The notes: generated by a model from the sequence alone, not told the origin. A stretch of DNA of 64,000 bases from Zygnema cylindricum (GCA_037447655.1 JBBHKE010001938.1:7501-71500); one strand, 5' to 3'; numbered from the stretch's first letter, positions 10,360-24,400 are shown. Numbers and translations are program-made.

Positions 10360-12191
10360 CTGTACTGTACTGTACTGTTCGAACAATGCGTAAAGTATAT
10401 GACACGTGTTTACCGTACGATTAAACTCCCGTCAGCACTGTTTAAAAAAAAAGAAACCGTCCGAACAACGCTAGGAAAAAGGTAATTTGTGTAACGACAA
10501 TATTATAAACTAAAAAGTGAGGTTCTTTACGGTAAACAGTAATTTCTGTACCATTTCGTAATGTTTTACTTTTTTTCCATAAATACAGCATGTTTACTGG
10601 GAATCTATGCAGATTCTACAAACAGGCTTACACTGCTACACTTGGCATACAAGCGTCAACACTGACCGTCGGATGTTGTACTCTTTCGCATTCCGCGACG
10701 CAATCGCTGTATCCAGCCAGTTGTGACTACAGTACTGTACTTACCTGTACCTTACCTCAAGGAGTACACTGACCAGGAACTGGATGTGTACGGATGAGCA
10801 ATGACAACCATGTGCCCCTTCGGACAGGTGGATGCAATCCAACGATAGCCACGAGAAAATCTTTGCGGACGATATGCTCTCGCGCGCCCTTTGCCATCCG
10901 TTGACCTTCGTGGAAAACATTTAGGGTTTTAAACATTACAGCACAAGTACGTACACTGTCGTAGTACGCTAGAAGAAATTTTAGTATTTTACATTTTAGT
11001 ACGGTCGTACAGATTTTTCTGAGAAAATTTTCGGTCAGTTTTAGTGAATCCTAAATTTTTATGCTTCCCGAAATAACGCGCCTAGCAAAATAAAGTGGTC
11101 CGCTCAGCTTCCCGTGGCAGTCGCGATCTTTGCGCTGTCGCATTTTGCCGTACAAGCTTTGCTGGATCGAAGGGCCCTGAAGGAGCGGAGCTCGTACAGT
11201 ATTTTGTCCTCTGGAAGTTTGTGACGCGTTTACCGTTGCTAACAATGTTGTTTTCCACCTCCTGTAAACCTGTGAAACTCATGTGGCTTGCGAAACTATC
11301 ACGGGCAGGATCACCTGATTTTTTGTCTTTTAATAGATTCTCAGTTGCAGTACTGTACACCGTATCTTTTTCTGTGTATGCATGTGGATGTCAGTGCAGC
11401 GTCAGCCATTTCAGGCAGGTCTGAAAAAACAATAGGGAATATTCATCCGAACCACAATTTGATTGGACAACCACTTTGACGCATTGCGGAGTTTCGTTGC
11501 GGCGTCAGCTTCGTTGGAAAAGGTTTATTGGGGGACAGAATTCCCAGACAGGGAATCCTCAGTATATTTATAGCGTTTTCATGATTTCTTACGCGTTTCA
11601 GTACGGAATTGCGTAGGACTACGACAAACTTGACGGCAACGAACTGTAATCGACTAATCTCAGAGTTTACTTTTGACGACGATGTAAGCGCGCGCGTCCC
11701 TTTCCTAATCGGTCCGTTACGATTTCCGCGACTGCCATTCACGTTCATGTCCGCGTTCCAACCTTGAGTTCGGGTGATAATAGGCAAGAAAAGCTTTTTC
11801 TTGTCCTGAACCTATTCGTATGCAGAAAGAATCCCCAGTTCGTCCGGAACAGACCAATACAAGGCCTCTATCTCTCCATCGCTTTTTCCTGCTGCCCCTC
11901 TCCCTTTTCCCGCTATTCTCTTTATCCTAACCAATCTTTCTATCCCTCGCTTTTCGTTACCTTCTCTTTGGGCGTGTCCCATTGTAATCGTTACTTAGCA
12001 AACTTATTTTGTATTACAGCGAAGATTTTGCGCACACTTTGTTCAAGTCTCCTAAAATTGTTACTTAAGTTTATGGCGACGTTGATAATGCTTGTGACGT
12101 TTGTCGACGTCTACAATCTGCATTGTCGCACCGCGTTTTTTGAAATTGCGTATAACGTCGCATGTCTTTGCGTGACATTGTAGACGTACAA

Positions 12192-12741
12192 TGTTAGGAT
12201 TTGGTACTGAGAACTCTGGTAGCGACGAGTCATTCTCGTAGCTAAGGTAGTGACGACCAGCGACGAAGTAGTTTCGTCGCTGGATAGTTGAAGTACCAGC
12301 GAAGAAGAAGTTTCGTCGCTGGATATTTGAAGTGACGTGAAATGAAATGTTTGTTTCATTTCACGTATGTTTGAATTGTACTATAGAAGTGACGTGGAAA
12401 TTTCTTAGTAGTTTCGGTTCACGAAAGTTCAAGACGTACCGCGTGATTCAAGTTGGTTCGCGGTTACGCGTACCGTGTTGTTCAAGTCGGTTCAAACTTG
12501 TCGGTCGTTCATTTCACCGCGTTGATTCTTACACGTATCTAGTCGTGTACCTATATATATTGGTTGTGACTTTTTGGTAGCATTATCTTTTGTTGGTGTA
12601 GCTTATTAAGGAGGCGTAGATAGATCAGAAGTAAAAAGAAAGAAGAAAAGAAGTTGTATTTGCATTGTGCTTAATATATTGAATGTTTTTTGGAGGAACA
12701 CCATTGTCGTGTGTGTGTTTTATTTGGTTTATAATCTTTCA
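12192..12741 (+). repeat. Copia-1 5' LTR
   Basis: Starts TGTTAGGATTTGG and ends TAATCTTTCA. It contains the perfect 27-bp hairpin 12257-12283 (arms CCAGCGACGAA/TTCGTCGCTGG, 5-nt loop) and a second hairpin of the same arm sequence at about 12294-12321 with one decayed base. A TATA-like TATATATA is at about 12550. Confidence 0.95.
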
Positions 12742-12760
12742 ATTGGTGTCGGAGCTGGTT
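12742..12760 (+). promoter_or_regulatory. Copia-1 primer-binding site
   Basis: Immediately after the LTR, ATTGGTGTCGGAGCTGG resembles the TGGTATCAGAGC site complementary to the 3' end of plant initiator tRNA-Met, with a few changes. Confidence 0.6.
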
Positions 12761-12779
12761 ACTGGCAACAATTGCCGGT

Positions 12780-15700
12780 ATGGCGGAGAAAGGGAAATCC
12801 CCGGCAGAACCTAGTGGAGGAGCTAGTGGGGGAGTTAGTGGAGGAGGAGTTACAGGGACACAATATGATGAGTATGACGAATGGGGGGAGAAAAATGTGA
12901 AGATGGACGAGGGAACGTTTGAACGCTTTCAAGAGTTTCTCAAAACACAAGAAGATGATGGAGATGGAGGAGTAAGTGGAGACTCACGCAACTCTAAGAA
13001 AATAAAGAAAAAGAAGGGGAAATCTAAACTTTATGAGGAAGAGGAGGAGAGCGAGGATGATGATTATAAAGTGTTTAATAAAACCATTGTCTTCACGGGT
13101 TCCAACTATGCAATTTGGAAGAGATACATTCGAGGAGCATTCACACCGAAAAAACTTTGGGACATCGTTATCGGGGAAGAAACACGACCGGATCCTTCCG
13201 TAGATCCAGCCGGAGCACATAAGTGGGACAAGAAAGATATGGCGGCCTCCACCGCACTTATACAAAGTTGTGCTAGTTCTATGCATGAACACCTTCTAAC
13301 TCATGATAGGGCTTTTGATTGTTGGACCGCTTTGCAAAATGCGTTTGAAAAAAGATTTGAGGCAAATGAAAATTATCTCTTTGAGGAGTATATTGGGTTT
13401 AGAATGAAGGAGAATGAGTCCATTGATGATGGAGTCAAAAGGTTTAATGTCATCATAGAACAACTTAACTCACTCAATAACTTCCCTACAGAAAAAGAGA
13501 GGTTGTTTGTTTTCATGAGGAGTCTTCCAAGCAAGTTTGCGGTAGCAAAGGAGGTCATCAAGGGGCGAGAGAAACAAACAATGGCATACGCTATCAATCA
13601 CTTGAAAAGTACAGAGAAGGAGAAAGCAACACCGAAAGAGGAAAACAAGGGATCATCCTACCAGAGTCATCAAGAGGAGGATGACGGAGGAGCTTACAAC
13701 TTTAGGGGATCTAGAGGGAGAGGAGGTGGACATCGTGGACGAGGAGGCAGGTCACAGGGCCCAGGGAGAGGCTCATATCAACGTGATACCTCTCATATGA
13801 CTTGTTACAATTGTAACGAGATTGGGCATGGCTCTTTTGAATGCCCAGACAAAAGTAAACAGTGTAACGTTTGTCATAAATGGGGACACACTGGTCGCGG
13901 TTGTTATCAAAACAAGGGAAACAATCGCGGAGGGGGACAGTTTAGAGGCGGAGGAAGTGGAGGAAGTGGAAATAGCTCATCAGGTAGAGGGGATTTTGTT
14001 GGGGATGGGCCAATGGGACAGGATCAAGAATTTTTCGTTTCACTTATCGAGGAATCACAGGAAAAGGAGGATATTCTATTTCACACACGAGGCAAGGAGA
14101 GTAAGGGAAAATTTAACAGTTGGATCATAGATTCAGGTGCCACACATCACATGTGTTCAGATCCAGGACTATTCACTGACATTAGAAAACTCACTATACC
14201 AAAATCCATCATAGTGGCTAATGGTTCAATGATGGTCATCGATACAGTGGGAACAGTACGGTTGGATCTACCAACACAAGATAGGGAAGGGAAAACTAGA
14301 GTCAATCGAGTACGCTTTAACAATGTGCTTTATAATCCGGGGGGGTGCATTAATCTCTTAAGTGTTCCACAGCTTCAAAAGAAAGGAGGAAGAGCCACAT
14401 GCTTGGAAGGAGGTAGAATCATTTTGAGTAGTAAAACAGGGCCATTTGCAGAAGGCATTGTGACTGAAAATATGCAAAGTAGACTGATTTGGAGGAAACC
14501 AGAAAATAGGACGGCAGATGAAGAAGGTCATCTTCATTCGGCAGAAGTTAACAAGGAGGACCTAACGTTGTGGCACCATCGTATGTGTCATACTTCAGAG
14601 AGTAACATTAAGGAGATGATTCGTCATGGGGCGGTTCGAGGGCTAGATGTGGCAACAGGAGAGAAGGTCATTGGATGTGTTGGATGCACAAAAGGGAAAC
14701 ATAAAAGGAAGCCTCATCCGGTGAAAGATCTTCAATTCAAAGCGATTGCCCCTCTAGATCTAGTCCATGTAGATCTTTGTGGGGACACACATCTAGAAAC
14801 CATTGGAAAAAATAAGTACATTATGGTGATAGTTGATGATTTCAGCAGAAAGACATGGGTATATCTTTTAAAAGCTAAGTCAGACGCTCTTGAAACATTT
14901 AAAGACTTTGTGGTCATGGCAGAGAGGGAAAGTGGGAGGCAGGTAAAGGCGGTACGTTCAGACCGAGGAGGTGAATTTCTTGCTTTCGCCGATTACTGTA
15001 AAGAGACGGGGATTAAGCAGCAGTTCACGGCTCCTTATTCCCCACAATCAAATGGAATTGCAGAGAGGAAGAATCGAACATTGCAAGAGATGGTACGCGC
15101 CATGCTCCATACGACGAAACTCACGCATCGTCTTTGGGGAGAAGCAATCAGGGCAGCTAACCATATTACCAACAGGAGAATAAACTCCGCTTTGGGCAAC
15201 AAAACACCGGAGGAACTTTGGAGTGGACAAACACCTACGGTAAAACACTTAAAGATTTGGGGATGTGAGGCTATGGGATACATAGAGGAAAGAAATCGGG
15301 AGGGAAAGTTTGCTGCCCGGTCATGGGAAGGATATTTTGTGGGATATAGTGAGAACTCAATGCAGTATAGGATTTACAACCCAGTCACTAGAAGGGTTAA
15401 AGAGTCTAGAAATGTGGAGTTTAATGAGAACTTGGAATGGATGGTGAAGGGAGCTAATGAGTCCAAACGATCTCAAGATTATGAGGAGGAAAGTCATTAT
15501 GAGAAGTTCACTGGAGAGGAGGAGGAAGAGGACGAAGTTTTGTCAGAGGTGGGGACGAAGAAAAATGTGCGTTTTGTAGAGAAACCTTTAGAGAATGTTT
15601 CGACACCTAAGCTTAGCGGCACCAAATCCCAAGGAGACAATGTCACCAGAGAATCATCCACAGGCATTGACAACGTGACATCAGAAGAGACACCCCTAGA

Positions 15701-17450
15701 GAAGGAGGATGATGACAAGATTGAGCACAGTGATTCGGATAAAGAATTTGCAGATGACGTACGGAGAAGTAAAAGATCCACTAAAAGGAAGGCACCGGAA
15801 CGATTTTCACCTGAACAGTCATATAAAAAGCAAACTAGCTACCAGAGGGCAATTTCCGAAATTAGAGAAGGAAGGGCGGAATCCTTTCTCTTATGAAAGG
15901 CAATTACAAAAAATCGTCCGGCGGATCCTCAATCATACCAAGAGGCTCGAGACTCGGACGAATGGGAGGAGAAGTGGAAACCGGCGTTTATCAAAGAATT
16001 TAATTCTGTAAAATCGAATGGATGTTTTGAAGAGGTAGATTTACCGGTTGGTAAAAAGGCGATTGACTCAAAGTGGGTTTTTAAGACAAAGACGGGAGCT
16101 TCGGGAGAAATTCTTAAGTATAAGGCGCGGTTAGTATGTAAAGGCTTTCAGCAGAAGGAGGGTATTGATTATTCAGAGACTTTTGCTCCTGTGGTTAAGT
16201 TTGATTCTTTGCGAGCAATTATTGCAATGGCGGCGGCGGAAGGAATGCATATCCAACAGATGGATGTAGAGACCGCTTTCTTAAATGGAGAATTAGAAGA
16301 GGAGGTCTATATGAAAATTCCAGAAGGAGTTCTTGGAAAGAATGGAAAAGTATGGAGGTTGTGGAAAGCTTTGTATGGTTTGAAGCAGGCACCAAGAACA
16401 TGGAACCATAAGCTTCACAAGGTCTTACTAATTTTGGGATTTAGGAGGCTTACTGCAGATTGTGGAGTGTATATTCGGGGAGAAGGTAGGGACATGGTAA
16501 TTTTCAGTGTTTACGTAGATGATTTCATTTCTATCTCTCACAACTTGGATTTACTTGGAGAATTAAAGATTGAATTTCGGAAGTATTTTAAAATCACAGA
16601 CTTAGGAGATGCACAATACATTGTGGGAGTTCAGATTCAGAGAAGGAGGAACGGTGATATTAAGTTAAGCCAAGAACAATATGCAAAAGAGGTACTTGAA
16701 AGATTTGGGTTTTTAGATTGTAAGCCACTTGGAACTCCCCTTGATCCTCGTGATAAACTTTCTAATTTTGTTAAAAGTCTCGACGTTGATGCCCCGTATA
16801 GGGAGGCGGTCGGAAGCTTAATGTATTTGAGTGTCGGTACTAGGCCAGACATTAGTGCCGCAGTGAGCGTCGTTAGTCGATATTGTAGCAATCCGAAAAA
16901 AATACATTGGGAGGCAGTGAAGAGAATCTTCATATATTTGCCTGGAACACTTAGTCTTGGAATTGTTTATAGGAAGGGTGAGGGCTTGAGTTGTTATGGA
17001 TATTGTGATGCCGACTATGGAGGAGACCATGATACAGGAAGGTCTACGTCAGGATATGTGTTTTTACTTGCAGGAGGAGCGATCTCGTGGAATTCCCGTT
17101 TGCAGCCTACTGTGGCACTTTCATCAACGGAGGCGGAGTATATGGCTGCGTGTCATGCTGCGAAGAATGTTGTGTGGATTAAAGAATTTCTATCGGAGGT
17201 TGGAGTGGAAAAAGAATGCATGCAAATATTAAGTGATAATATGTCTTCCATTGCACTTAGTAAAAATCCTATTTTGCATAAGCGCACTAAACACATTAAA
17301 ATTCAGTGGCATTTTGTTCGAGATTTGGTTGCGGAAAAAGAAGTTGAATTTTCGTTTGTTCCTACAGAAGAACAAGCTGCTGATATGTTAACCAAAGCAG
17401 CATTAAAGGAAGTCTATGAAATGGGAAAGAAATTAGTTGGCATGGAGTAA
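12780..17450 (+). CDS. Copia-1 gag-pol polyprotein, with one in-frame TGA
   Basis: One reading frame of 1556 codons. It has an acidic/Gly-rich N-terminus, a UBN2-type gag domain (about 100-280) and an Arg/Gly-rich stretch. Two CCHC zinc knuckles follow (about 342-375: CYNCNEIGHGSFEC and CNVCHKWGHTGRGC). Protease active site DSGA has D451. An HHCC zinc-binding pre-integrase region and integrase Asp/Asp/Glu (about D665, D728, E762) precede RT with YVDD (about 1245) and copia RNase H (CDADYGG, STEAEYM, LSDN). Codon 1039 (15894-15896) is TGA between integrase and RT; reading continues in the same frame with no other break. It replicates the element through an RNA intermediate. The TGA is either a fresh inactivating mutation (CGA to TGA is possible) or a readthrough point. 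Confidence 0.9.
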
Positions 17451-17471
17451 GAGGGGGCTTTGAGTATCTCA

Positions 17472-17484
17472 GTAAGAGGGGGAA
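17472..17484 (+). promoter_or_regulatory. Copia-1 polypurine tract
   Basis: GTAAGAGGGGGAA directly precedes the 3' LTR. A similar GTAAGAGGGGG lies about 28 bp upstream. It primes plus-strand DNA synthesis. Confidence 0.8.
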
Positions 17485-18034
17485 TGTTAGGATTTGGTAC
17501 TGAGAACTCTGGTAGCGACGAGTCATTCTCGTAGCTAAGGTAGTGACGACCAGCGACGAAGTAGTTTCGTCGCTGGATAGTTGAAGTACCAGCGACGAAG
17601 AAGTTTCGTCGCTGGATATTTGAAGTGACGTGAAATGAAATGTTTGTTTCATTTCACGTATGTTTGAATTGTACTATAGAAGTGACGTGGAAATTTCTTA
17701 GTAGTTTCGGTTCACGAAAGTTCAAGACGTACCGCGTGATTCAAGTTGGTTCGCGGTTACGCGTACCGTGTTGTTCAAGTCGGTTCAAACTTGTCGGTCG
17801 TTCATTTCACCGCGTTGATTCTTACACGTATCTAGTCGTGTACCTATATATATTGGTTGTGACTTTTTGGTAGCATTATCTTTTGTTGGTGTAGCTTATT
17901 AAGGAGGCGTAGATAGATCAGAAGTAAAAAGAAAGAAGAAAAGAAGTTGTATTTGCATTGTGCTTAATATATTGAATGTTTTTTGGAGGAACACCATTGT
18001 CGTGTGTGTGTTTTATTTGGTTTATAATCTTTCA
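17485..18034 (+). repeat. Copia-1 3' LTR
   Basis: Same length as the 5' copy. The one change I noticed restores the second hairpin arm (CGACGAAGAAG against CGAAGAAGAAG in the 5' copy). Confidence 0.95.
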
Positions 18035-18074
18035 TACAACCTCGAATTTTGTGGTGTTCATGGTTGACGAAGAT

Positions 18075-18108
18075 GCCTTTGCCTTTGCCTTTGCCTTTGC
18101 CTTTGCCT
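18075..18108. repeat. GCCTTT hexamer microsatellite
   Basis: Five and a half perfect copies of GCCTTT. Confidence 0.95.
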
Positions 18109-20824
18109 CTCATGTCTCGTTGCCTTGAAATGAAATTTAATTCTTGAGACCCCTACAAAAAAAACACATGTATTGGATGCAAACGGACAAAACAAAAAAA
18201 ACCTCGTGAACTTCTCTTCGTCAAAAACATTTGAAATTGTGTAAAACGTGCGAAGGTGCTTTCATATTTGTGGAGTGACGATAATTTACTTTAAAAATCA
18301 TCTCTGATATGTTTTGAGGTAAAGTTTGACAATGACGTGGCATGACGTGGTCGTTGAGTTGAAAAACACATGACGACAACATGTAATACATTCTAGGTTT
18401 GAAGCGGACGCAAATTGTAGTTTCAATTTTTTCATTTTCTTCGTACGGTTGCAATTTTATAGATAGGGCGCTAGGTTTTTGAGGAAAACTACAAAAAAAA
18501 ACCAATACTTTGGCACACGGGGATACACCCTTTCTCTCTACAATTTGTTGACGAACGAATTGTATTGAAAAACGTCAATAAATTGTTTTTTTAAGGCTGC
18601 TGAAGAATGAATTTGCCGTTTGATTTCGTATTTATAACAACTCTAAGTTCACCATGTTCGTGAACGCGTATGGCCATCTGCGGAAGTCATAACGAACGCC
18701 TGTAAAATAAACGCGCTTGCTCAAATCGTCGTCAGAAACAAAACGTTGAAACTACACCGCCGTCAAGTTTGTCGGAAGCTTTACACAATTCCGTACTGAA
18801 ATGCGTTATTTTATATTGAAAACGACGTCGGTCGGGTCTGCGAATATCGTCCTCTAGCTTATTTTATCCTGTGGCGACAATTTGTTTGAAAACAATTTCG
18901 CACGTTGGAACCCGATTTAGCGTCATCCTGTTTGGGCAGGTGAACAAAACATCCAAATTAAGGCCTTTTGTCAGCATACGTCGCCGACAAAATTTCGAGA
19001 AATTGACATCTCAGATTAAAATATTAACCCCAATATTCGAGGATTCTCGCTTTAGGGCCATGAGTGGAATTGAGTACGTCACTCCATTTGATAACAAAAC
19101 AAAAAAAACGTTCTGAACGTCGTGGATCCGGTGACGTTTCAAAAATGTCGACGTGGCGTGTCGATATTCGTCGGTGCGATAGACAAAAGTTGCCGATGGC
19201 CTTTGAATCTGGAAATTATTGCTACCGAGAATCGGGCTAAAATGATTTTAACGGAATGTTTGCCTCAAAAGTCTCTCGCACCGTACCGTATTTGCAAGTC
19301 AAGATCTTTCTGTTGTCGTTTTGCTAGATTCTGTACGACGGTCTTTCTTGTTGAGACACCAACAAACACAGAAAAATCAAGAGAATCGGTGAATGTTCGG
19401 AAGCGCGTCGTATTGACTGACCGTTAAATCATCGACGCGCAAAGCGACAATTTCAACGTTTCTGCCTGAGAGACTGCCGGTTCGGTCACTTTTTCAGTTT
19501 ATCGTTTTGTCTTTTTCTAACGGCTATCCCAAACATTCAAACAAATTGCGAGTACTTCCAAAATGCTTTGTCTTTTGTTCACCTGTCTGACGTCTTCGAC
19601 CCATTTGTCCCCCACAGGCGATCATTTCACGGTCGTTTTTCGCGAGCCCATGGGAAAGCTAATTTTTTAACCACAATTGAGTGCGGAAATAGTCATTTTT
19701 TGAATAAAAATAATCCCAAAGGATGCTGACTACTCAGCACATTTTGGGGCTTCGCGCGATAAATCAAAAGGTACTTATTTGTCCCTGTACTATTCGTACA
19801 AAAGGTGTAAAATAGGCCTAGTGAGCTGACTCTTATCGAACTACGCCTTTTTTACGCCGTGTGCAAAATAAACGCCGTGTTATGCGAAACTTTTGACTTT
19901 ATTTTGTACCATTAGGCCAATAACAGCTAGCCACGTGGAATTTACGAGGAAAAGAAATGAAATCTCGGGAAGAAAGAAAAAAAATCTGATTACTTTTGTT
20001 TCCTCTGATTTGCGCGCCTAAAAATTTTTGTGGGATTAAATCCAAACTGGAGCGAATCAATTTTCCTGTTTCCCTCATTTTTTTTTCCGACGGCTTTCCG
20101 ACGGCTAAAAGTGAAAAAGCGTTTCTACAAATTCTTAGCTTTTCTGTTTCTTTCGTACATTACACTCTACCAAAGTAACTGGACCACTGATTTCTTGCGA
20201 CTCAATGATCGGCAATGATGCCAATCATTGATATTTGGCGCTCTCTTTTTGTCGTTTAGCGAGGTTTGCTGTCGACCCTTGACATGACCGCTTTGGCCCC
20301 CAATGAGCGGAAGCCCGCGCTATCCATCAATGCAGCCTCACAAAAGACAAAACAGCACAACGCGATAACAACACGACACACGGTTGACTTATGCGAAACT
20401 GAAACATCCAAGAATACGTCTGCCAGAAGGAGGTTTTACATGGAAACTTTGCGATTTTTTTGAATTTTGAAACGGTCCTCGCACGCGTCTCCTAAGAATA
20501 GAAACGCCAAAGAAAAGTCAACCGCTTGTCGCATCGATCGGCCTTCCTTTACGGGGTAAGTACACAAATGCGCCAGTATTGGTGTCACTGCCAGCAAACA
20601 CTGTGATAGTACAAATATTGTACATATTTTACATGCTTATGTACGGTTACATCAATCTCTAGCAAATTCTGCCAATAAATGCGCGTTTGTCACTACCCTT
20701 TCACAGCCGCCTCTCGTTTGTCCGTTACGGCCCTTTCTATCGACAATAAAGGCCAGCTTCCATTGGCGAGAGAGTGGGGCTGTTAAGCTGTTTGCTGTGC
20801 GCCGTACATTATTGTACCATATGG

Positions 20825-21403
20825 TACACCGCCAGTCGGTATTAGCGTTTATAAATTATTAGTGTTAAATATTAATTAGCGTTATCAACTCTAATTTGAG
20901 ATTTTCAAGATTTCGAAAAAAAAAGTTTACGCTAATGCTACTTGATCCATAACGCTGATATGGGTACAACGGAGCTGCCAGCAGGATCTTCACAGTAAAA
21001 TAGTTAAAACAAATTGTACACCGTCGCGTCCTTTTACTCTAATTTATTCATAATTTTAATTTGGGTTTTCTCACGTATAATTAATACGCGATCAATATCA
21101 TTACACTAAAATAGGTACGATCTCATTCTGCCTTTCATTCCGAGAGCAGTTTTACGTGCGATCGCGATTATTTTAAACCATTTTTTGTACTATTTTACTC
21201 AACAAAGTACCATTTTATACGGACAAATATGTCCGTACATAACACTTTTCAATAATATCTTAAGCTAAAATTATTAACGCTAATTCACCAGAGCCTTAAT
21301 TAATGTAAAAAAAAATAGTGTTATTGATTGTATTTCAGGTTTTGGGGTCAAAATTGGGGGTGCCGATATAGCGTTCATAGCGCTAATACCGCTTGGCGGT
21401 GTA
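20825..21403. mobile_element. MITE with TACACCG termini, copy B (579 bp)
   Basis: Ends TACACCGCCAGTCGGTATTA and its near-perfect complement at 21381-21403 (about 21 of 23 matching), TA at the borders. The interior has repeated 'TTAACGCTAATT' and 'ATTAGTGTTAA' motifs and no coding capacity. Confidence 0.7.
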
Positions 21404-24400
21404 CCTGTATAGCTAGAATCTAGACATTTAAAAAATGAGATACGATTCACGATGGGCGAGCAAAGACAACGCTACACGTCTTATAGGTCATGCTTTTTCG
21501 TACAGAGTAGATGCCAATCAACCGATGCCAGTGTTTGGCTTGTTTCAAATATTTAAAGTCGTCAAAGATTTTTTAAGCTTATTTACATTGTTTTGGTGGT
21601 ACCACGTAGGCTTGTTTCAAATATTAGAATCGTCAAATATTGTCAAATTTGTAGGAGTATATTATCTTAGGGTGTGTGCCCATGTAGCCGAAACTTTATA
21701 ATGCTTCTTCGGATTTTAGCGCAGATTTTAGAGTGTACTTTTCAAAGTGTTCCTTTGTCAATCGTTACTTCGACCTTCGGTACTTGAAATATGTTACAGT
21801 TGTAGACTTGTACAGAATGTGCAACAGAGTACGAAACGAAATGTAGACAACTACGAAGCTTCCTAAAATTGTTGAACGGCGACGATTGTCGACGTCGAGG
21901 CTTTTGTGACATTGTAGATATTTATGGTTTTGTGACATAACGAAGTCATGCTATTTTGTGACGTCACCAGTACGTAAATTTCTCGCCATGGCTTCCCGAT
22001 TTCTTTTTGTTATCTTTTATCATTCGATATGCTATCAAACTAAGACCAAAAATATTATAAAAAAATAAAAATATATATATATTTGATATTATTATTTACT
22101 GCATTTCATTTAGAGAAGAGAGAAAGAGGAGCGGTCAAGTGAGAAAGAGCGGGAAAGACGAGGACGACGTAAACGTTTGCAAAGGACCCATGAATGAAAT
22201 TGGAGGTCCGAGACCCCAACAATTTATTTTCCATACATGTTTGTCATTTTCTTACGTACATGCGCGTGACGAGTAGTGAAAAAAATAGCGTGTACTCGTT
22301 CGTAAAATTTCAAAGACGTTTCACCCGTGCAATTTCGATTTTTAATTCGTCAATAATGTGTTATTTTAATAAGAATCACGTCGCGATTTAATTCCAGTAC
22401 AAGTGTGAAGATGAGCTAGCGTGAAGTGGAAGTGGGTCGAAATGATAATAATGCCAAATTGACGTGCTTTTCAAGTTCCAAGATGACGGAAAATGTACTT
22501 TGGTTCTTGCCCATTTTTCGAAAGGCGTAAGATTTTCTCGTTTCAAGTCCTATTTCTTGTGAAAACGATGGAAAACAACCCTTACTTGAACACATGGGCA
22601 CACAACCTTATTATACAATATGTACGGTAATGTCTTTATCCAATGGCACAGAGCCGCCTAAAAGAGTCATCGGTCGTGAATCGGGTACATCTCACTATCA
22701 TCTAGCTGTAGCTTTTGTATACAGCCTCGGCGAACACGAGGCCCTCTAGGGACGTCCACCAAGGACGTAATAAGAAGGTGGCCGATTAGAGAGCCGAATA
22801 GCGCGATTGCTTCGCAAATGATGACCCAAAAAAACTCAAACAAAGTGTTTGCCCCAGAACGTTTAAAGAATGTTTGTATATCTACAGTAAAAATGTTATA
22901 AAACAAAAAATAGATAATAGCAAAAAATATTACTAAAACATACAAGACCAACGGAATCTACATCGTGAATCCTTTATAGTGTTGATAACACTATATTCAC
23001 GCCCTTAAGTTTTGACCCTTAAAATTGAAATATAATTGATAATACTATTTTTTCTTCACGTTAATATAACTACGGCTTAATTAGTGTCAAAGACACTAAT
23101 TAGGAGACATTTAAATAGTGTAGTGTACAAAATATGTCAGTCCTTACAATACATGCTCGTTATTTGTATTGAAGTATGCAAAATATGTTAGATAACAACG
23201 TCGACACTATAAAGCAAGAGGCGCCGACACGTGCAAGCGCAATTAGATTTCATTCTTGTCAACAAAGACGAGAGGAAATAGCGCGCATCTGTTTTGAGTG
23301 CTAAAATATTCACTATGTAAACGTAGGCTATAACGACTATATTGTGCGAATGTGTATCCAAATTAGTGTTATGTGTGTTAAATAGAGTTGATGTTATGTT
23401 GGCTTTAGCACATGAAATCCAAAAAAGAGTTGATACCATAGTTTGTTTTTTTACATCAATAATTAGTTTAAACTATAAGCGATTCAACATGTACACCGTT
23501 TTTTTGTTGATGGAAAACAAGGCCCAAGTAATTAATTGTGTTATGTATCAACAAACTACTTGTCGCGATAAATTTGATATTCGATATGATGAAATATCGA
23601 ACGGTCAAAACTGTTTATATATCGCTTCGAGGCCAACATAAATCATCGCGATATTTTTAGTGGGAAGTGGGTTTCAACGTTCAACCTAAGTACCAAAATT
23701 ACCATCGGAAAGTAGTAAACTCCTTTCCCTCCCTCCCAAATTGCGCGACCTCGAGAGGTTGAAAATTCGATCATAAACCGGCATACTAAGGTATCGTGAT
23801 ATAACTTATCGTAATTTCATTGTTATATTAGCCTTCTCGATATACCGTATACGTATATCGATCGTCAAAAGGTAAAAGAAAAGCACACCCCACATCGGAA
23901 AAAGGCTCTCGATACACAACACGAGTAAATACACAATCCACGACTCTTATGATTGCCATCAGTCGTCGTAACCGTATAAACTTTGGACTAGCACATTTCT
24001 TTGTACAATTACTTTAATTCACTAACCAACTACGCCAAGAGGCACGCATTCATAACTGCCTTTCCATTGCTATACAATTGATTACGTAAAAAAACATCGT
24101 AATTTATGTAGATTGTACATATGTTTGTAGAGTTACCTTAGCTACTGTAAACACGAATTTGTGTTTACCCCTTTCATTTTGCGGAAATTTAATCCATTAT
24201 TTTATTCACCTTTTTCTTTTTTCTATTTAATTATCTTGCGAAACTATATCATTGCACATTTCTTTTTTTATTGATGTTATGTTTGTTACGTACCACAAAA
24301 TATTCCGAGCACGTCTATTGTATTTTTGAACCATTCGTTCAAATGTTTTGACATTGATTATAGAGATGTCAGTAGTTCATACTTCTTTTTATCAAAAAGT

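Larger units (their letters stand above)
9377..12186. other. Intergenic region, no supported gene
   Basis: Upstream of the minus-strand host gene. I see short tandem and inverted repeats and one MITE, listed separately, but no domain-bearing or splice-consistent reading frame. The part at 12040-12190, with 'GTGACATTGTAGACGT', belongs to a dispersed repeat also seen near 21850-21975 and, reversed, at 46490-46690. Confidence 0.6.
12192..18034 (+). mobile_element. Copia-1: near-complete Ty1/copia retrotransposon
   Basis: Two 550-bp LTRs (12192-12741 and 17485-18034) with TG...CA ends, flanked by the 5-bp duplication TACAA (12187-12191 and 18035-18039). Gag-pol runs 12780-17450. A methionine-tRNA-like primer site follows the 5' LTR, and a purine tract precedes the 3' LTR. 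I see one difference between the LTRs, which indicates very recent insertion. Domain order gag, protease, integrase, RT, RNase H is that of copia. Confidence 0.95.

Noticed and set aside
11051-12183. Several 60-140 codon frames
   Set aside because: No motifs, overlapping frames on both strands, and part is a dispersed repeat.
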